Positions 16,457-27,364 of a stretch of 36,113 nucleotides of DNA are shown here, piece after piece. The DNA is taken from NCBI GenBank assembly GCA_910585565.1, contig CAJUFC010000005.1, positions 1-36,113 on the forward strand, given 5' to 3'. The notes below the pieces were generated by a model that saw only the letters and a program-made list of their open reading frames with translations, was not told the origin of the DNA and did not search any database. The DNA comes from an uncultured Eggerthellaceae bacterium (GTDB lineage: Bacteria > Actinomycetota > Coriobacteriia > Coriobacteriales > Eggerthellaceae). The translations under genes were made by a program, and so were the position numbers. The first letter of the stretch is position 1; the number at the start of each line of letters is the position of its first letter.

Positions 16457-16605
16457 AGGAGCGAGCCGCATGTCAGTGCTCCTTTTAACACGGTGGAAAC
16501 AATGAAGCTGACAAGCGGCGCGAGCCCGTCACCCTGCGGATGGCCTGCAAGGCGCACCTGGGCATGCGTCGAAGCTCGTCGCGATGCCGGCACGCCTAAG
16601 AAGAG

Positions 16606-17418
16606 CTACAGCGCCTCGACGGACTTGAAGGAGGGAACGTTGTTCGACGAGAAGATGACCACGCCTGCCGTGCCGCGCTCGGGAGAGCGGACGAGCAGCG
16701 TCTCGTCGCTGCCCCTCTTCGCGCTCAACGCCTCGAAGCCCTCGGGCGACTCGTCGGTGAAGATGACGACGTCAAGCCCATCATAGCCCGACATCATCGC
16801 GCTGCGCGGCGCGATGCACACGATGCTGTCGGCGCCCGATGCCTCCAGCGCATCGACGATGGACCTCATCTGGACGCGAGACGTGTAGCTTGCGATCGAG
16901 AACACGCCGAACGTCCGGTTCCCTGAGTCCAACAGCAGCGGCTCCGCGTAATAGGCCAAGTCGTCCACCTTGAGCGTCACGACAGACGCCCCCTTCAGCT
17001 CGTACAGATCGCGCACGTCAGAGACGTATACCGTATCGCTGCGAGGCAGCTCCGTGAGCTTTTCGAAGCGCTGGTAGATGGACTTGATGATCTGAGAGAT
17101 GCCCTCAGTAGGCGTCTGCTCCGTCGCGTCCACGCCGATGGAGCCATAGGGAACCTGCATCGTCGAGCGCGCGTCACGCGGGTAGATGCCCTCATCGCTG
17201 TCGCGCTCAGGCTCCACCGTACCCTCGAACACGACGACCGAATAGTCGTCAAGGCTGCCGACGGAGTCGTCGAGGAAGGTCGCGGCGACGCTCCAGTCTT
17301 TGCCGGTGCTGAAATAGCTGACGAGGATGGCGCCGCCCACCAGCATGAGCACGATGAAGATGACGAGCGCCACCCGCTCGCGCGAAGAGGCGCGCGCCCC
17401 ACCCGTCGTCGATGGCAT
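16606..17418 (-). CDS. Membrane-anchored extracytoplasmic protein of unknown function, possibly a degenerate metallophosphoesterase fold
   Basis: I cannot name this 270-residue protein with confidence. One membrane span (VALVIFIVLMLVGGAILVSYF, about residues 16-36) follows a short Arg-containing cytoplasmic tail, so the rest is outside the cell. The strand-helix pattern, with phrases such as NRTFGVFSIASY, a helix, then GADSIVCIAPRS, then GLDVVIFTDES and a closing beta region after ETLLVRSPERGTAG, recalls the 5'-nucleotidase/calcineurin-like phosphoesterase fold. The metal-binding GNH and GHxH motifs are absent. That comparison is inference by eye. The ATG at 17418 lies 10 bases after the uvrA stop; an ATG at 17439 overlapping uvrA is also possible. 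It is probably cotranscribed with uvrA, but nothing links it to DNA repair. Confidence 0.75.
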   Translation of the reverse strand: MPSTTGGARASSRERVALVIFIVLMLVGGAILVSYFSTGKDWSVAATFLDDSVGSLDDYSVVVFEGTVEPERDSDEGIYPRDARSTMQVPYGSIGVDATEQTPTEGISQIIKSIYQRFEKLTELPRSDTVYVSDVRDLYELKGASVVTLKVDDLAYYAEPLLLDSGNRTFGVFSIASYTSRVQMRSIVDALEASGADSIVCIAPRSAMMSGYDGLDVVIFTDESPEGFEALSAKRGSDETLLVRSPERGTAGVVIFSSNNVPSFKSVEAL

Positions 17419-17428
17419 GGGCTCGCCC

Positions 17429-20392
<2,964 letters not shown>

Positions 20393-20433
20393 CTTTCGCT
20401 CTTCTTGTGATTCGACGGTTGTTTTTCTGCGCT

Positions 20434-20463
20434 ATTCTACTACAAAAAGCGAATAAATGTTCG
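20434..20463 (-). promoter_or_regulatory. uvrA promoter with LexA-like (SOS) box
   Basis: On the minus strand CGAACATTTATTCG (20450-20463) matches the Gram-positive LexA/DinR pattern CGAAC-N4-GTTCG with one mismatch. Ten bases further on is TAGAAT (20434-20439), a five-of-six -10 box. A -35 at normal spacing would lie inside the box, so bound LexA would cover the promoter. The start codon is 41 bp from the -10. Confidence 0.6.
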
Positions 20464-20483
20464 TAATGTAGGCACCACACAAA

Positions 20484-21488
20484 TTATCCGCGAGGATGGG
20501 CCTGGCGGTGGGCGTCAACGAGCCGGTCGGTGGTGATGTGCGTATATATCTGCGTCGTCGACAGGCTCGCATGCCCCAGCATCTCCTGCACGCTCCTCAG
20601 GTCAGCGCCTTCGGAAAGCAGATCCGTGGCAAAGGCATGCCTCATCGCATGGGGAGACAAAGCCGGGTCCAGGCCGGCTGCGACAAGCGTCTCCTTGAAC
20701 ATGCGTCGGATGGCATCCGCGCTCATCTTGTTGCCGCGCGCCGACACGAACAGGTACTCTGACGCGCGTCCCGACAGAAGGGCCTCACGTCCCGAACGCA
20801 AGTACGCGTCGAGCGAGACAGCAGCCAGCGCATGCATGGGAACGATGCGCTCCTTCGACCCCTTCCCCATCACCTTGACCTCCAAGCCCGAGACGTTCGC
20901 ATCCGCCAGCTTGAGGCCCGCCACCTCCGAGACGCGCAGGCCGCTCGCATACAGCAGCTCGAGCAGCGCCTGGTCGCGCAGGTCGGCCGGGGTCTGCCGG
21001 CGCGCCTTGCCGCTGTCGTCATGCGGGGCATGCACGGACAAGAGGCGCCTCATCTCGTCTCGCGTCACGGGGCGAGGAAGCGCAGACGGCTTCTTCGGCC
21101 CACGCATCGAGCGCACTGGGTCACCATCGACGAACCCCTTCGCCACGAGCCAGCGATAGAAGCCCTTGAGGGCAGACAGGTGTCGATTGATAGTGCTCTT
21201 GGAGTACCCCGCCGCATCAAGCTCGCCGAAATAGCGGCGCAGCTGGCGCGATGTGACCAGGCAGGGGTCGACCGAGCTCCGATGCGCCCAGCGGAGATAG
21301 CCCTCCAAGTCGGTCGCATAGGAGCGAGCGGTATGTGGCGAATAGTTGCGCTCGCGCACGAGCGAGGCAAGATAATCATGCGCCTCGCGCCCCCATGGCA
21401 GCTCGCGCAGCGACAGCGGCTGCGTCCCAGCGGCTGGCATCTTCGGCTGCGCGTCACCTGACGCAGCCTCAGCCTCCCGAGCAGACAT
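20484..21488 (-). CDS. xerC: Tyrosine recombinase XerC
   Basis: XerC-type recombinases resolve chromosome dimers at dif sites during division. The 334-residue product has an N-terminal SAM-like core-binding domain (about 35-125) and a C-terminal catalytic domain with the complete set Arg185, Lys209, His280, Arg283, His306 and the nucleophile Tyr315 in TTQIYTH. Placement directly after trmFO is the gene order of housekeeping XerC in many Gram-positive bacteria, which argues against a phage or transposon integrase. The ATG at 21488 overlaps the trmFO end by 20 bp and gives a roughly 30-residue flexible N-terminal tail; an ATG at 21440 would shorten it. Whether this lineage has a separate XerD cannot be told here. 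Confidence 0.9.
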   Translation of the reverse strand: MSAREAEAASGDAQPKMPAAGTQPLSLRELPWGREAHDYLASLVRERNYSPHTARSYATDLEGYLRWAHRSSVDPCLVTSRQLRRYFGELDAAGYSKSTINRHLSALKGFYRWLVAKGFVDGDPVRSMRGPKKPSALPRPVTRDEMRRLLSVHAPHDDSGKARRQTPADLRDQALLELLYASGLRVSEVAGLKLADANVSGLEVKVMGKGSKERIVPMHALAAVSLDAYLRSGREALLSGRASEYLFVSARGNKMSADAIRRMFKETLVAAGLDPALSPHAMRHAFATDLLSEGADLRSVQEMLGHASLSTTQIYTHITTDRLVDAHRQAHPRG

Positions 21489-22845
21489 AGAACCCTATCT
21501 CTTCGAGCTTGCGCCGGTATGATTGCAGGGCAGCCTCGCCGCGCTTCGCGTATGCCTGGTAGCGCTCGCGCTTGTTCTTGATCGGGTGCGCGAGCGGCGG
21601 CATGATGCCGAAGTTGACGTGCATGGGCTGGTAGTCCTTCGTCTCCGCGCTCGTCGCATAGTCCAGCAGGGCGCCGAACGCCGTCTCAGACGGCAGCGGC
21701 GGAACATCTCTGCCCTCAAGCAGGCAGAACACCGAGACCGCGACGTTGAGGCCCGACCGTATCGCCTCGCAGTAGCCTTCCGTGCCCGCAAGCTGCCCGG
21801 CCACGAAGAGCGGACGCGCGCTTTTGCGGGCGCCGTCTGTGACGATGCGCCCCGTGCGGTCGATGACGCGCGGGGCGTCGATGAAGGTGTTCCGGTGCAT
21901 GACGCCATAGCGGGCGAACTCGGCGCGCTCGAGGCCGGGAATGAGGCGAAACACGCGCTTTTGCTCGGGAAAGGTGAGGTTGGTCTGGAACCCCACCAGG
22001 TTGTAGCTCTGGGCCGCCCGGTCCTCGGCCCGCAGCTGCAACGCCGCCCACGGGCGCATGCCCGTCCGAGGATCGGTCAGCCCCACGGGCTTGAGGCACC
22101 CGAAGCGCGGCGCATCTGTCCCCTTGCGGGCGATCTCCTCGATGGGCTGGCACGCCTGAAAGAGCTCTTTGGTCTCGAACTCCTTGGCGATGACGCGCTC
22201 GGCCGCCACAAGCTCCTCGACGAAGCGCTCGTATTCGCCTTTCGAGAACGGCGCATTGAGATAGTCGCCTGGCGCCCCTGCGTCCTCGTAACGGCTCTGC
22301 GAGAAGACCTTCTCGCGGTCGATGGAGTCAGCCATCACGATTGGCGCAGCCGCGTCGTAGAAAGCGAGCGCGTCGCTGCCGGTGATGCGTGCGATGTCAG
22401 ATGCCAAGGAGGCCGAGGTGAGCGGTCCAGTGGCAAGCACAACCGCCGCGGCACCAGCCGCCACGCTGGCGATGTCCGTCGCTTCGGCGCGCACCAGCTC
22501 GATGCGCGGATCGCCCTCCACGGCAGCGGTAACAACAGACGAGAACTGCCGGCGGTCAACCGCAAAGGCGCCCCCAGCCGGCACGCGCGTTCGCTCGGCC
22601 GCCTCCAGCACCGCAGAGCCCAGCTGCGCCAGCTCGGATTTGAGCATGCCAGGCGCGCTGTCCTCGCGCATCGACTTGAGCGAGTTGGAGCACACGAGCT
22701 CGGCAAGGTCGCCCGTGTGATGGACAGGCGTCTGCACGTCCGGGCGCATCTCGATGAGGCGGACCGGAATGCCGCGCTTCGCCAGCGTGAGCGCCGCCTC
22801 GCTGCCGGCGAGACCACCGCCAAGTATGGAAACCGTTTCGTTCAT
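21469..22845 (-). CDS. trmFO: Methylenetetrahydrofolate-tRNA-(uracil-5-)-methyltransferase TrmFO
   Basis: TrmFO makes ribothymidine at position 54 of tRNA using methylene-tetrahydrofolate and FAD. The 458 residues begin with the FAD-binding SILGGGLAGSEAAL and continue with the family signatures HHTGDLAELVCSNSLKS, FSKGEYERF, FGCLKPVGL, ALQLRAED, NLVGFQTNLT and GQLAGTEGY, and the C-terminal MHVNFGIMPP. Start at 22845 (MNETVSIL) agrees with relatives. An ATG at 22887 overlaps the dprA stop as ATGA and could start a form 14 residues longer. It is fourth in the rnhB-yraN-comM-dprA-trmFO-xerC series. Confidence 0.96.
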   Translation of the reverse strand: MNETVSILGGGLAGSEAALTLAKRGIPVRLIEMRPDVQTPVHHTGDLAELVCSNSLKSMREDSAPGMLKSELAQLGSAVLEAAERTRVPAGGAFAVDRRQFSSVVTAAVEGDPRIELVRAEATDIASVAAGAAAVVLATGPLTSASLASDIARITGSDALAFYDAAAPIVMADSIDREKVFSQSRYEDAGAPGDYLNAPFSKGEYERFVEELVAAERVIAKEFETKELFQACQPIEEIARKGTDAPRFGCLKPVGLTDPRTGMRPWAALQLRAEDRAAQSYNLVGFQTNLTFPEQKRVFRLIPGLERAEFARYGVMHRNTFIDAPRVIDRTGRIVTDGARKSARPLFVAGQLAGTEGYCEAIRSGLNVAVSVFCLLEGRDVPPLPSETAFGALLDYATSAETKDYQPMHVNFGIMPPLAHPIKNKRERYQAYAKRGEAALQSYRRKLEEIGFYVCSGG

Positions 22846-22883
22846 GCTGTCAGGATACCACGGCATCTTGACAGCGGCGTTCC

Positions 22884-23813
22884 TCATGACGTGACGGGCC
22901 CGTATCTCCCGTTGGGATACTTGGCGATGCCGTGCCCCGCCTCGGCCTGCGCGAGCCACCGCATCGTCCAGGAAAGCGCGTCTGCGGCATGCCCACGCTC
23001 TCGCGCGAGGCCGACGATCTCATCAAGCGTCAGGGGCTGCGCCCGAATGGCCGCAAGGATGGCGCCGCCTGTGCCGGTGCACCCAGCCACCTCCTCGTGG
23101 TCAGCGTCGTCGGCACGACCGTCACCGACGCCGAACAGCCGAGACAGATGCGTCGCAAAGCTGTCGTCGCCCACGATGGGATGCGCGCCGTCGCTGATGA
23201 GCAGGTTCGCACCGCGCGACTGCTCGGACGCCAGCGACCCCGGAATGGCCCATACCTCCCGGTCGGCCTCGATGGCATCCTCGGCCGTCGAAAACGTGCC
23301 TGAGGGAATGCCAGCCTCCACAATCAGCGTCGCCTTCGCGAGGGACGCAATGAGGCGGTTCCTCTGCCGGAACATCGCCGGCTTCGGGCCCATCGACCAC
23401 TCGAACTCCGACACCACGGCACCCCCGGCGTCGATGATCCGCTGGAACAGCCCGACGTTCTCCGCCGGGTAGATCCAGTCGCACCCCCCGCCGAAGAACG
23501 CCACCGTGGGCGTGCCGCTGTCGACGGCTGCCTCGTGCGCGGCCGAGTCGCATCCGCGAGCGCCCCCCGAGATGATGGCGATTCCGCGCCGAGCAGCCAT
23601 GCCGGCGAAGTGTCGCGCCGCGCTCGTGCCATATGGCGTCGCCCTCCTCGAGCCGATGACGGCAAGGCCTTCGCGCAACGCCTCGGGGCTCCCGATGCCA
23701 TACAACTCCTTTGGCGGATACTTGATGCAGGCGAGCGCCGGCGGAAATACGCTGCTGCGCGCGTCAATCCTGAACCGGTCGCCCGCAAGCCTTCCTTTCG
23801 CTGTCATAGCCAT
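22884..23813 (-). CDS. dprA: DNA-processing protein DprA
   Basis: DprA binds incoming single-stranded DNA and loads RecA during natural transformation. The 309-residue product is nearly all Rossmann-like DprA core, with VIGSRRATPYG at about 52, SGGARGCDSAAHEAA at about 82, FRQRNRLIASLA at about 148, and a C-terminal winged-helix-like tail (from about 255). The N-terminal SAM domain of longer family members is reduced or missing. A GGGAGG site precedes two possible ATGs, at 23813 and 23807, the second with better spacing. It follows comM by 9 bp. The gene is also kept in bacteria not known to be transformable, so competence is only suggested. Confidence 0.94.
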   Translation of the reverse strand: MAMTAKGRLAGDRFRIDARSSVFPPALACIKYPPKELYGIGSPEALREGLAVIGSRRATPYGTSAARHFAGMAARRGIAIISGGARGCDSAAHEAAVDSGTPTVAFFGGGCDWIYPAENVGLFQRIIDAGGAVVSEFEWSMGPKPAMFRQRNRLIASLAKATLIVEAGIPSGTFSTAEDAIEADREVWAIPGSLASEQSRGANLLISDGAHPIVGDDSFATHLSRLFGVGDGRADDADHEEVAGCTGTGGAILAAIRAQPLTLDEIVGLARERGHAADALSWTMRWLAQAEAGHGIAKYPNGRYGPVTS

Positions 23814-23822
23814 GCACCTCCC

Positions 23823-25355
23823 TTATGCGCCGAAGCAGTCGTTCAGGCGAAACCCGAACGCCTCGGCCAGATGGTCGACGGTGACATCTGCAGCCTCGTC
23901 CATGTCCGCGATGGTGCGCGCGACCCTGAGCGAGCTCACCAAGGCGCGGGCGCTGAGCTCGTTCGACTCGGCCATCGCCACGACGAAGTCCTCGGCGCTG
24001 TCGCTCAGCCGGCATGCGCTGATGATCGCCTTGGTGTCCTTGCGGGCAGCACTGGCACCGACACCGCCTGCAAACGCGCGCGCCTCATCCGAGCGCGCTT
24101 GGCGCCATGCCGAAAACTCCCTCGCCGCGACGACGCCCTCCTTGAGGCTGTCAGACGAGACGCCGCTGCCGGCACCCATCACTTCCGACGTCGGGATGCG
24201 ATGCACGTCCAGCTGCAGGTCGAACCGGTCTATGAGCGGCCCTCCCACCCGTGACTGGTATGTTCGTATCTGAGACGACGTGCAAGCGCACTCCCGCTCG
24301 GCGTCGCCGAAATAGCCGCACGGACACGGGTTGGTCGCGGCCACCAGCATGAAGCTCGCCGGCATGCGCACGTTGCCAGCAGCCCGCGTCAGCAGCACCT
24401 CCCCATCCTCGATGGGCTGGCGCAACCCTTGGAGCACGTGGCTCTTGAACTCGGCGAGCTCATCCAGAAAGAGCACGCCGCGATGCGCCAGCGACACCTC
24501 GCCCGGACGTATGGGACTGCCGCCCCCTAACAGCCCGGGTGCCGTGGCCGAGTGATGCGGATGCCTGAAAGGACGGGTGCCCTTCATGATGGCGTCGATG
24601 CGCTCGCCTGCGACAGAATGCACGAGGGCCGCCTCCAGCATCTCGTCTTCGGCGAGCGGTGGCAGGATGGAAGGAAGCCGCGCGGCCAGCATCGTCTTTC
24701 CCGAACCGGGAGGACCCACCATGAGCAAGCCGTGGCTTCCAGCAGCTGCCACCTGCAGCGCCCGCTTCGCTACCTCATGCCCGGCGACGTCCCTGAAATC
24801 CAGCGCTGGCGCCGGGAAAGGCGCGCACTCCCCTCCGGCAGGCAGGACGTCGTCGAGCGCGTCTTCGTGATGGAGCCGCGAAAGATGCCCCAAGGCCTCC
24901 TGCTCGAGATCCTTGATTGGCGCTGCCATGCGCGGGGCGCTCACGAAGCGCGCGCCTGTCTTGGAGGCGCAGACCGCATAGGCCAAAGACCCCGGCACCT
25001 CCCGCACGCTTCCTTCCAAAGAAAGCTCGCCGACGAACAGCCGGCGTCGCAGCATGCCGGGGTGCAGCTGGTTCGTGGCGACGAGGATGCCCAAGGCGAT
25101 GGGCAGGTCGAACCCGGAGCCGGCCTTCTTGAGGTTGCCGGGCGCGAGGTTCACGACGATCTTGCTTGCCGGAGTGGAGAACCCGGACGCCTTGAGGGCC
25201 GATTTCACCCGCTCGCGCGCCTCTTGCACGGCCTTGTCTGCCATGCCGACGATCCAGATGCCAGGCACACCGGAGCTCACGGCGACCTCCACCGTCACCG
25301 GCGTGGCCTCCACTCCCGTAAGCGAGGCGCTGATGACCGAACATTGCGAATACAC
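23823..25355 (-). CDS. comM: ComM/YifB-family Mg-chelatase-like AAA+ ATPase
   Basis: ComM is a hexameric branch-migration helicase that helps integrate transforming DNA. The 510-residue protein has the N-terminal Lon-protease-like ChlI domain (about 20-140), an AAA+ core with Walker A GPPGSGKT at about 214 and Walker B VLFLDELAEF at about 290, the region FRHPHHSATAPGLLGGG, a CPCG-containing cysteine cluster near 350 (NPCPCGYFGDAERECAC), and the Mg_chelatase_C domain. It starts at a GTG one base after the yraN stop, so translation is probably coupled. It is not a true magnesium chelatase subunit, since no chlorophyll or cobalamin context is present. Confidence 0.93.
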   Translation of the reverse strand: MYSQCSVISASLTGVEATPVTVEVAVSSGVPGIWIVGMADKAVQEARERVKSALKASGFSTPASKIVVNLAPGNLKKAGSGFDLPIALGILVATNQLHPGMLRRRLFVGELSLEGSVREVPGSLAYAVCASKTGARFVSAPRMAAPIKDLEQEALGHLSRLHHEDALDDVLPAGGECAPFPAPALDFRDVAGHEVAKRALQVAAAGSHGLLMVGPPGSGKTMLAARLPSILPPLAEDEMLEAALVHSVAGERIDAIMKGTRPFRHPHHSATAPGLLGGGSPIRPGEVSLAHRGVLFLDELAEFKSHVLQGLRQPIEDGEVLLTRAAGNVRMPASFMLVAATNPCPCGYFGDAERECACTSSQIRTYQSRVGGPLIDRFDLQLDVHRIPTSEVMGAGSGVSSDSLKEGVVAAREFSAWRQARSDEARAFAGGVGASAARKDTKAIISACRLSDSAEDFVVAMAESNELSARALVSSLRVARTIADMDEAADVTVDHLAEAFGFRLNDCFGA

Positions 25356-25356
25356 C

Positions 25357-25797
25357 TCACATCACCGAGAACGCATCGATGTCGTGGCGGATCATGGCCT
25401 TGTCAGCCGCCACGACGACAATGGCCACCGTATCGAACCTGATGGGCACATCGACGTCCGCTATGTCTGCCACATACGCAAGCGCTATCTTCTCGTATCG
25501 GTCGCGCTTGGATGCGCTCACATGCTCGGACGGAAAGCCCTTGTCGCAGTTCTTCCGCGTCTTGACCTCCACGAACACGAGCGTCTCGCCGTCTTTGGCG
25601 ATGATGTCGGCTTCTCCGGCAAAGCAGCTCCAGTTGCGCTCGATGATCTCGTAGCCGCGCCGATAGAGAAAGCGCGCCGCAGCCTCTTCGCCCTTGCGCC
25701 CGAGCTCCTTGTTGCGCCGGCCGGCGCGCTTTCCTGCCCCTGCGTCCTTCTTGCTCGCAGTCGTTGACGACACTGGTCGCTCACACGTCGTTGTCAT
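25357..25797 (-). CDS. YraN family protein (UPF0102)
   Basis: This 146-residue protein has the UPF0102/YraN core: GRKGEEAAARFL, a GYEIIERNW strand, then GEADIIAKDGETLVFVEVKTR, whose acidic residues and lysine resemble the active site of restriction-endonuclease-like nucleases. The basic N-terminus of about 30 residues is extra. No activity is firmly established for the family. A strong AAGGAGG lies 6 bases before the ATG at 25797. It stands between rnhB and comM as in many Gram-positive bacteria. The 220-bp gap upstream, to the rnhB stop, probably holds its promoter; I see only weak candidates and an AGATATCT palindrome. Confidence 0.93.
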   Translation of the reverse strand: MTTTCERPVSSTTASKKDAGAGKRAGRRNKELGRKGEEAAARFLYRRGYEIIERNWSCFAGEADIIAKDGETLVFVEVKTRKNCDKGFPSEHVSASKRDRYEKIALAYVADIADVDVPIRFDTVAIVVVAADKAMIRHDIDAFSVM

Positions 25798-26017
25798 AGA
25801 TGTCCTCCTTCTTCGATGGGGAAGACAATAGCGACGCCGTCTTGCAGATATCTAACAGATGGCCTCGTCACGCGCCAACGAGCCGCAAACGCGCGCCCGC
25901 ATCGCTTTGGACAATGCGCCTTCGCGCATCCGTCGCGAAACGTTCGCGGTTTCGACGCGATCGTTCGCCAATCAGACGAGGATCAAACAAGAATGAAACG
26001 CCAGGCGAGCCGACCTG

Positions 26018-26809
26018 CTAGAAGAGCGACTGCTGGATGAACTCAGAGCAGAATGACGTACGGTGCAAAACGCACAAGCCTTGGCGGTGGATAGCGTCCC
26101 TGTGCGCCTGGGTTCCGTAGCCTTTGTTGGCGGCAAACCCATAGCCGGGATACTCTGCGTCCATCTTCACCATGAGCTCGTCGCGCTCGACCTTGGCGAG
26201 GATGGAGGCAGCAGCGATGGAGGCGCATGCGGTGTCGCCCTTGACGACATTGAGCTCGCGCTCGTCGAAGCGCAAAGGATTCCCGTCGAGCAGCACCAAA
26301 TCGACCGCGACGCCCGCGCGCTCGATGGCAGCCACCGCAGCGCCAAACGCCTGCTTGAGGGCCTTCGTCATGCCCAGCGCATCGATGTCATGAGGCGCAA
26401 CCATCTCGACCGTCCACGCCAGCGCGTACGCGCGTATCTCAGCAGCGATGGAGGCACGCTTGGATTCGGGAACCTGCTTGGAGTCGTTGAGGCCCTCGAT
26501 GCGCGGGCTTTCCGGCAGCACGACCGCACCGACTGCCAGCGGGCCCGCCAAAGGTCCTCGCCCGACCTCGTCCAACCCCACCACCACGCGAGCGCCCCGC
26601 GATGCCGCCAGCTCGCGCTCGTAGTCATAGAGAGAGGCAAGGCGCTTGCGCTCCGCCTCGCCAGCAGACAGCCGCTCGCGCGCCGCCAGCAGCACCTTGT
26701 GCACGCCGACGCGATGGTCGCCTGCCAGCGAGCGCTCGAGAGCGGAAAGCTCGGCTTCGTCCGCCTCGGCAGACAGCCGCTTGATCTCTGCGATGGTGAG
26801 GGTTTGCAT
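26018..26809 (-). CDS. rnhB: Ribonuclease HII
   Basis: RNase HII removes RNA primers and single ribonucleotides from DNA. The 263-residue product has the catalytic Asp80-Glu81 in GLDEVGRGPLAGP, Asp175 in LLDGN, and Asp210 after KVER, plus the KGD and ASIAAASILAK motifs. About 70 residues of predicted helix precede the nuclease core, as in some Gram-positive RNase HII enzymes. The ATG at 26809 has only a weak ribosome-binding site and lies 22 bp after the rplS terminator, so transcription likely depends on read-through. The window also encodes RNase HI. Confidence 0.95.
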   Translation of the reverse strand: MQTLTIAEIKRLSAEADEAELSALERSLAGDHRVGVHKVLLAARERLSAGEAERKRLASLYDYERELAASRGARVVVGLDEVGRGPLAGPLAVGAVVLPESPRIEGLNDSKQVPESKRASIAAEIRAYALAWTVEMVAPHDIDALGMTKALKQAFGAAVAAIERAGVAVDLVLLDGNPLRFDERELNVVKGDTACASIAAASILAKVERDELMVKMDAEYPGYGFAANKGYGTQAHRDAIHRQGLCVLHRTSFCSEFIQQSLF

Positions 26810-26831
26810 CAATACGGTCCCGACCAATGAA

Positions 26832-26853
26832 AAGGCCCCTCGAGAGGGGCCTT
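26832..26853 (-). terminator. Intrinsic terminator of rplS
   Basis: AAGGCCCCT and AGGGGCCTT pair over 9 bp around CGAG, five bases after the rplS stop, followed on the minus strand by TTTTC. It is only 22 bases ahead of the rnhB start. Confidence 0.85.
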
Positions 26854-26858
26854 GCTTG

Positions 26859-27206
26859 CTAGTTCCTCGATGCCTCTTTGATCTTGGCGGCCTTGCCGAC
26901 CTTGTCGCGGAGGTAGTAGAGCTTGGCGCGACGGACCTTGCCGCGGCGGGTGACCTCGATCTTCTCGATCTTCGGCGAATGCACCGGGAAGGTGCGCTCG
27001 ACCCCGATGGAGAAGCTGACCTTGCGCACGGTGAAGGTCTCGCGGCTGGACTTGCCCTGGCGGCGGATGACGTCACCCTGGAAGACCTGGATGCGCTCGC
27101 GATTGCCCTCGGTGATGCGATAGTGAACCTTCACGGTATCGCCCGGCTTGAAGTCAGGGATGTCCGTCTTCATGTCCTTGTTTTCAATGGCACGAATGAT
27201 GTCCAT
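26859..27206 (-). CDS. rplS: 50S ribosomal protein L19
   Basis: L19 sits at the interface of the two ribosomal subunits. The 115-residue product matches the family throughout, with the FKPGDTVKVHYRITEG start, RIQVFQGDVIRRQG, FTVRKVSFSIGVERTFPVHSPKIEKIEV, and the RRGKVRRAKLYYLRDK end. An AAGGAAA sequence precedes the ATG at 27206 at about 11 bases. It ends in a clear terminator and appears to have its own promoters, so it is probably a monocistronic message with some read-through to rnhB. Confidence 0.98.
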   Translation of the reverse strand: MDIIRAIENKDMKTDIPDFKPGDTVKVHYRITEGNRERIQVFQGDVIRRQGKSSRETFTVRKVSFSIGVERTFPVHSPKIEKIEVTRRGKVRRAKLYYLRDKVGKAAKIKEASRN

Positions 27207-27241
27207 GGCTATAGTTTCCTTCTTGGTGTGTCTGTTTTCGC

Positions 27242-27313
27242 GTTATGCGCCCGCTGGACGTGACTGTGCAAGGCGCGACTCCCTAGTTTAGCGTTCCTCC
27301 CCTGTGCGTGCAA
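27242..27313 (-). promoter_or_regulatory. Two candidate tandem promoters of rplS
   Basis: On the minus strand TTGCAC (27308-27313) and TAAACT (27285-27290) are 17 bp apart. A second TTGCAC (27266-27271) lies 18 bp from CATAAC (27242-27247). The two sets share the same -35. They would give leaders of about 70 and 30 bases. Each is a partial consensus match. Confidence 0.4.
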
Positions 27314-27322
27314 GAAGAATAT

Positions 27323-27334
27323 CCCCGATTGGGG
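27323..27334 (-). terminator. Weak terminator candidate after azlD
   Basis: CCCC-GATT-GGGG forms a short stem followed on the minus strand by ATATTCTTCTT. It lies 30 bp past the azlD stop. The stem is only 4 bp. Confidence 0.3.
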
Positions 27335-27364
27335 CCATCGCACAGGCCGGTCGCAGCGCCTGCG

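Noticed and set aside
20484..21488. Integrase of a mobile element
   Set aside because: The recombinase follows trmFO in a conserved housekeeping order, with no attachment-site repeats, phage genes or codon-use change.
23823..25355. Magnesium or cobalt chelatase subunit
   Set aside because: Domain order and neighbours (yraN, dprA) fit ComM/YifB; no tetrapyrrole genes are nearby.
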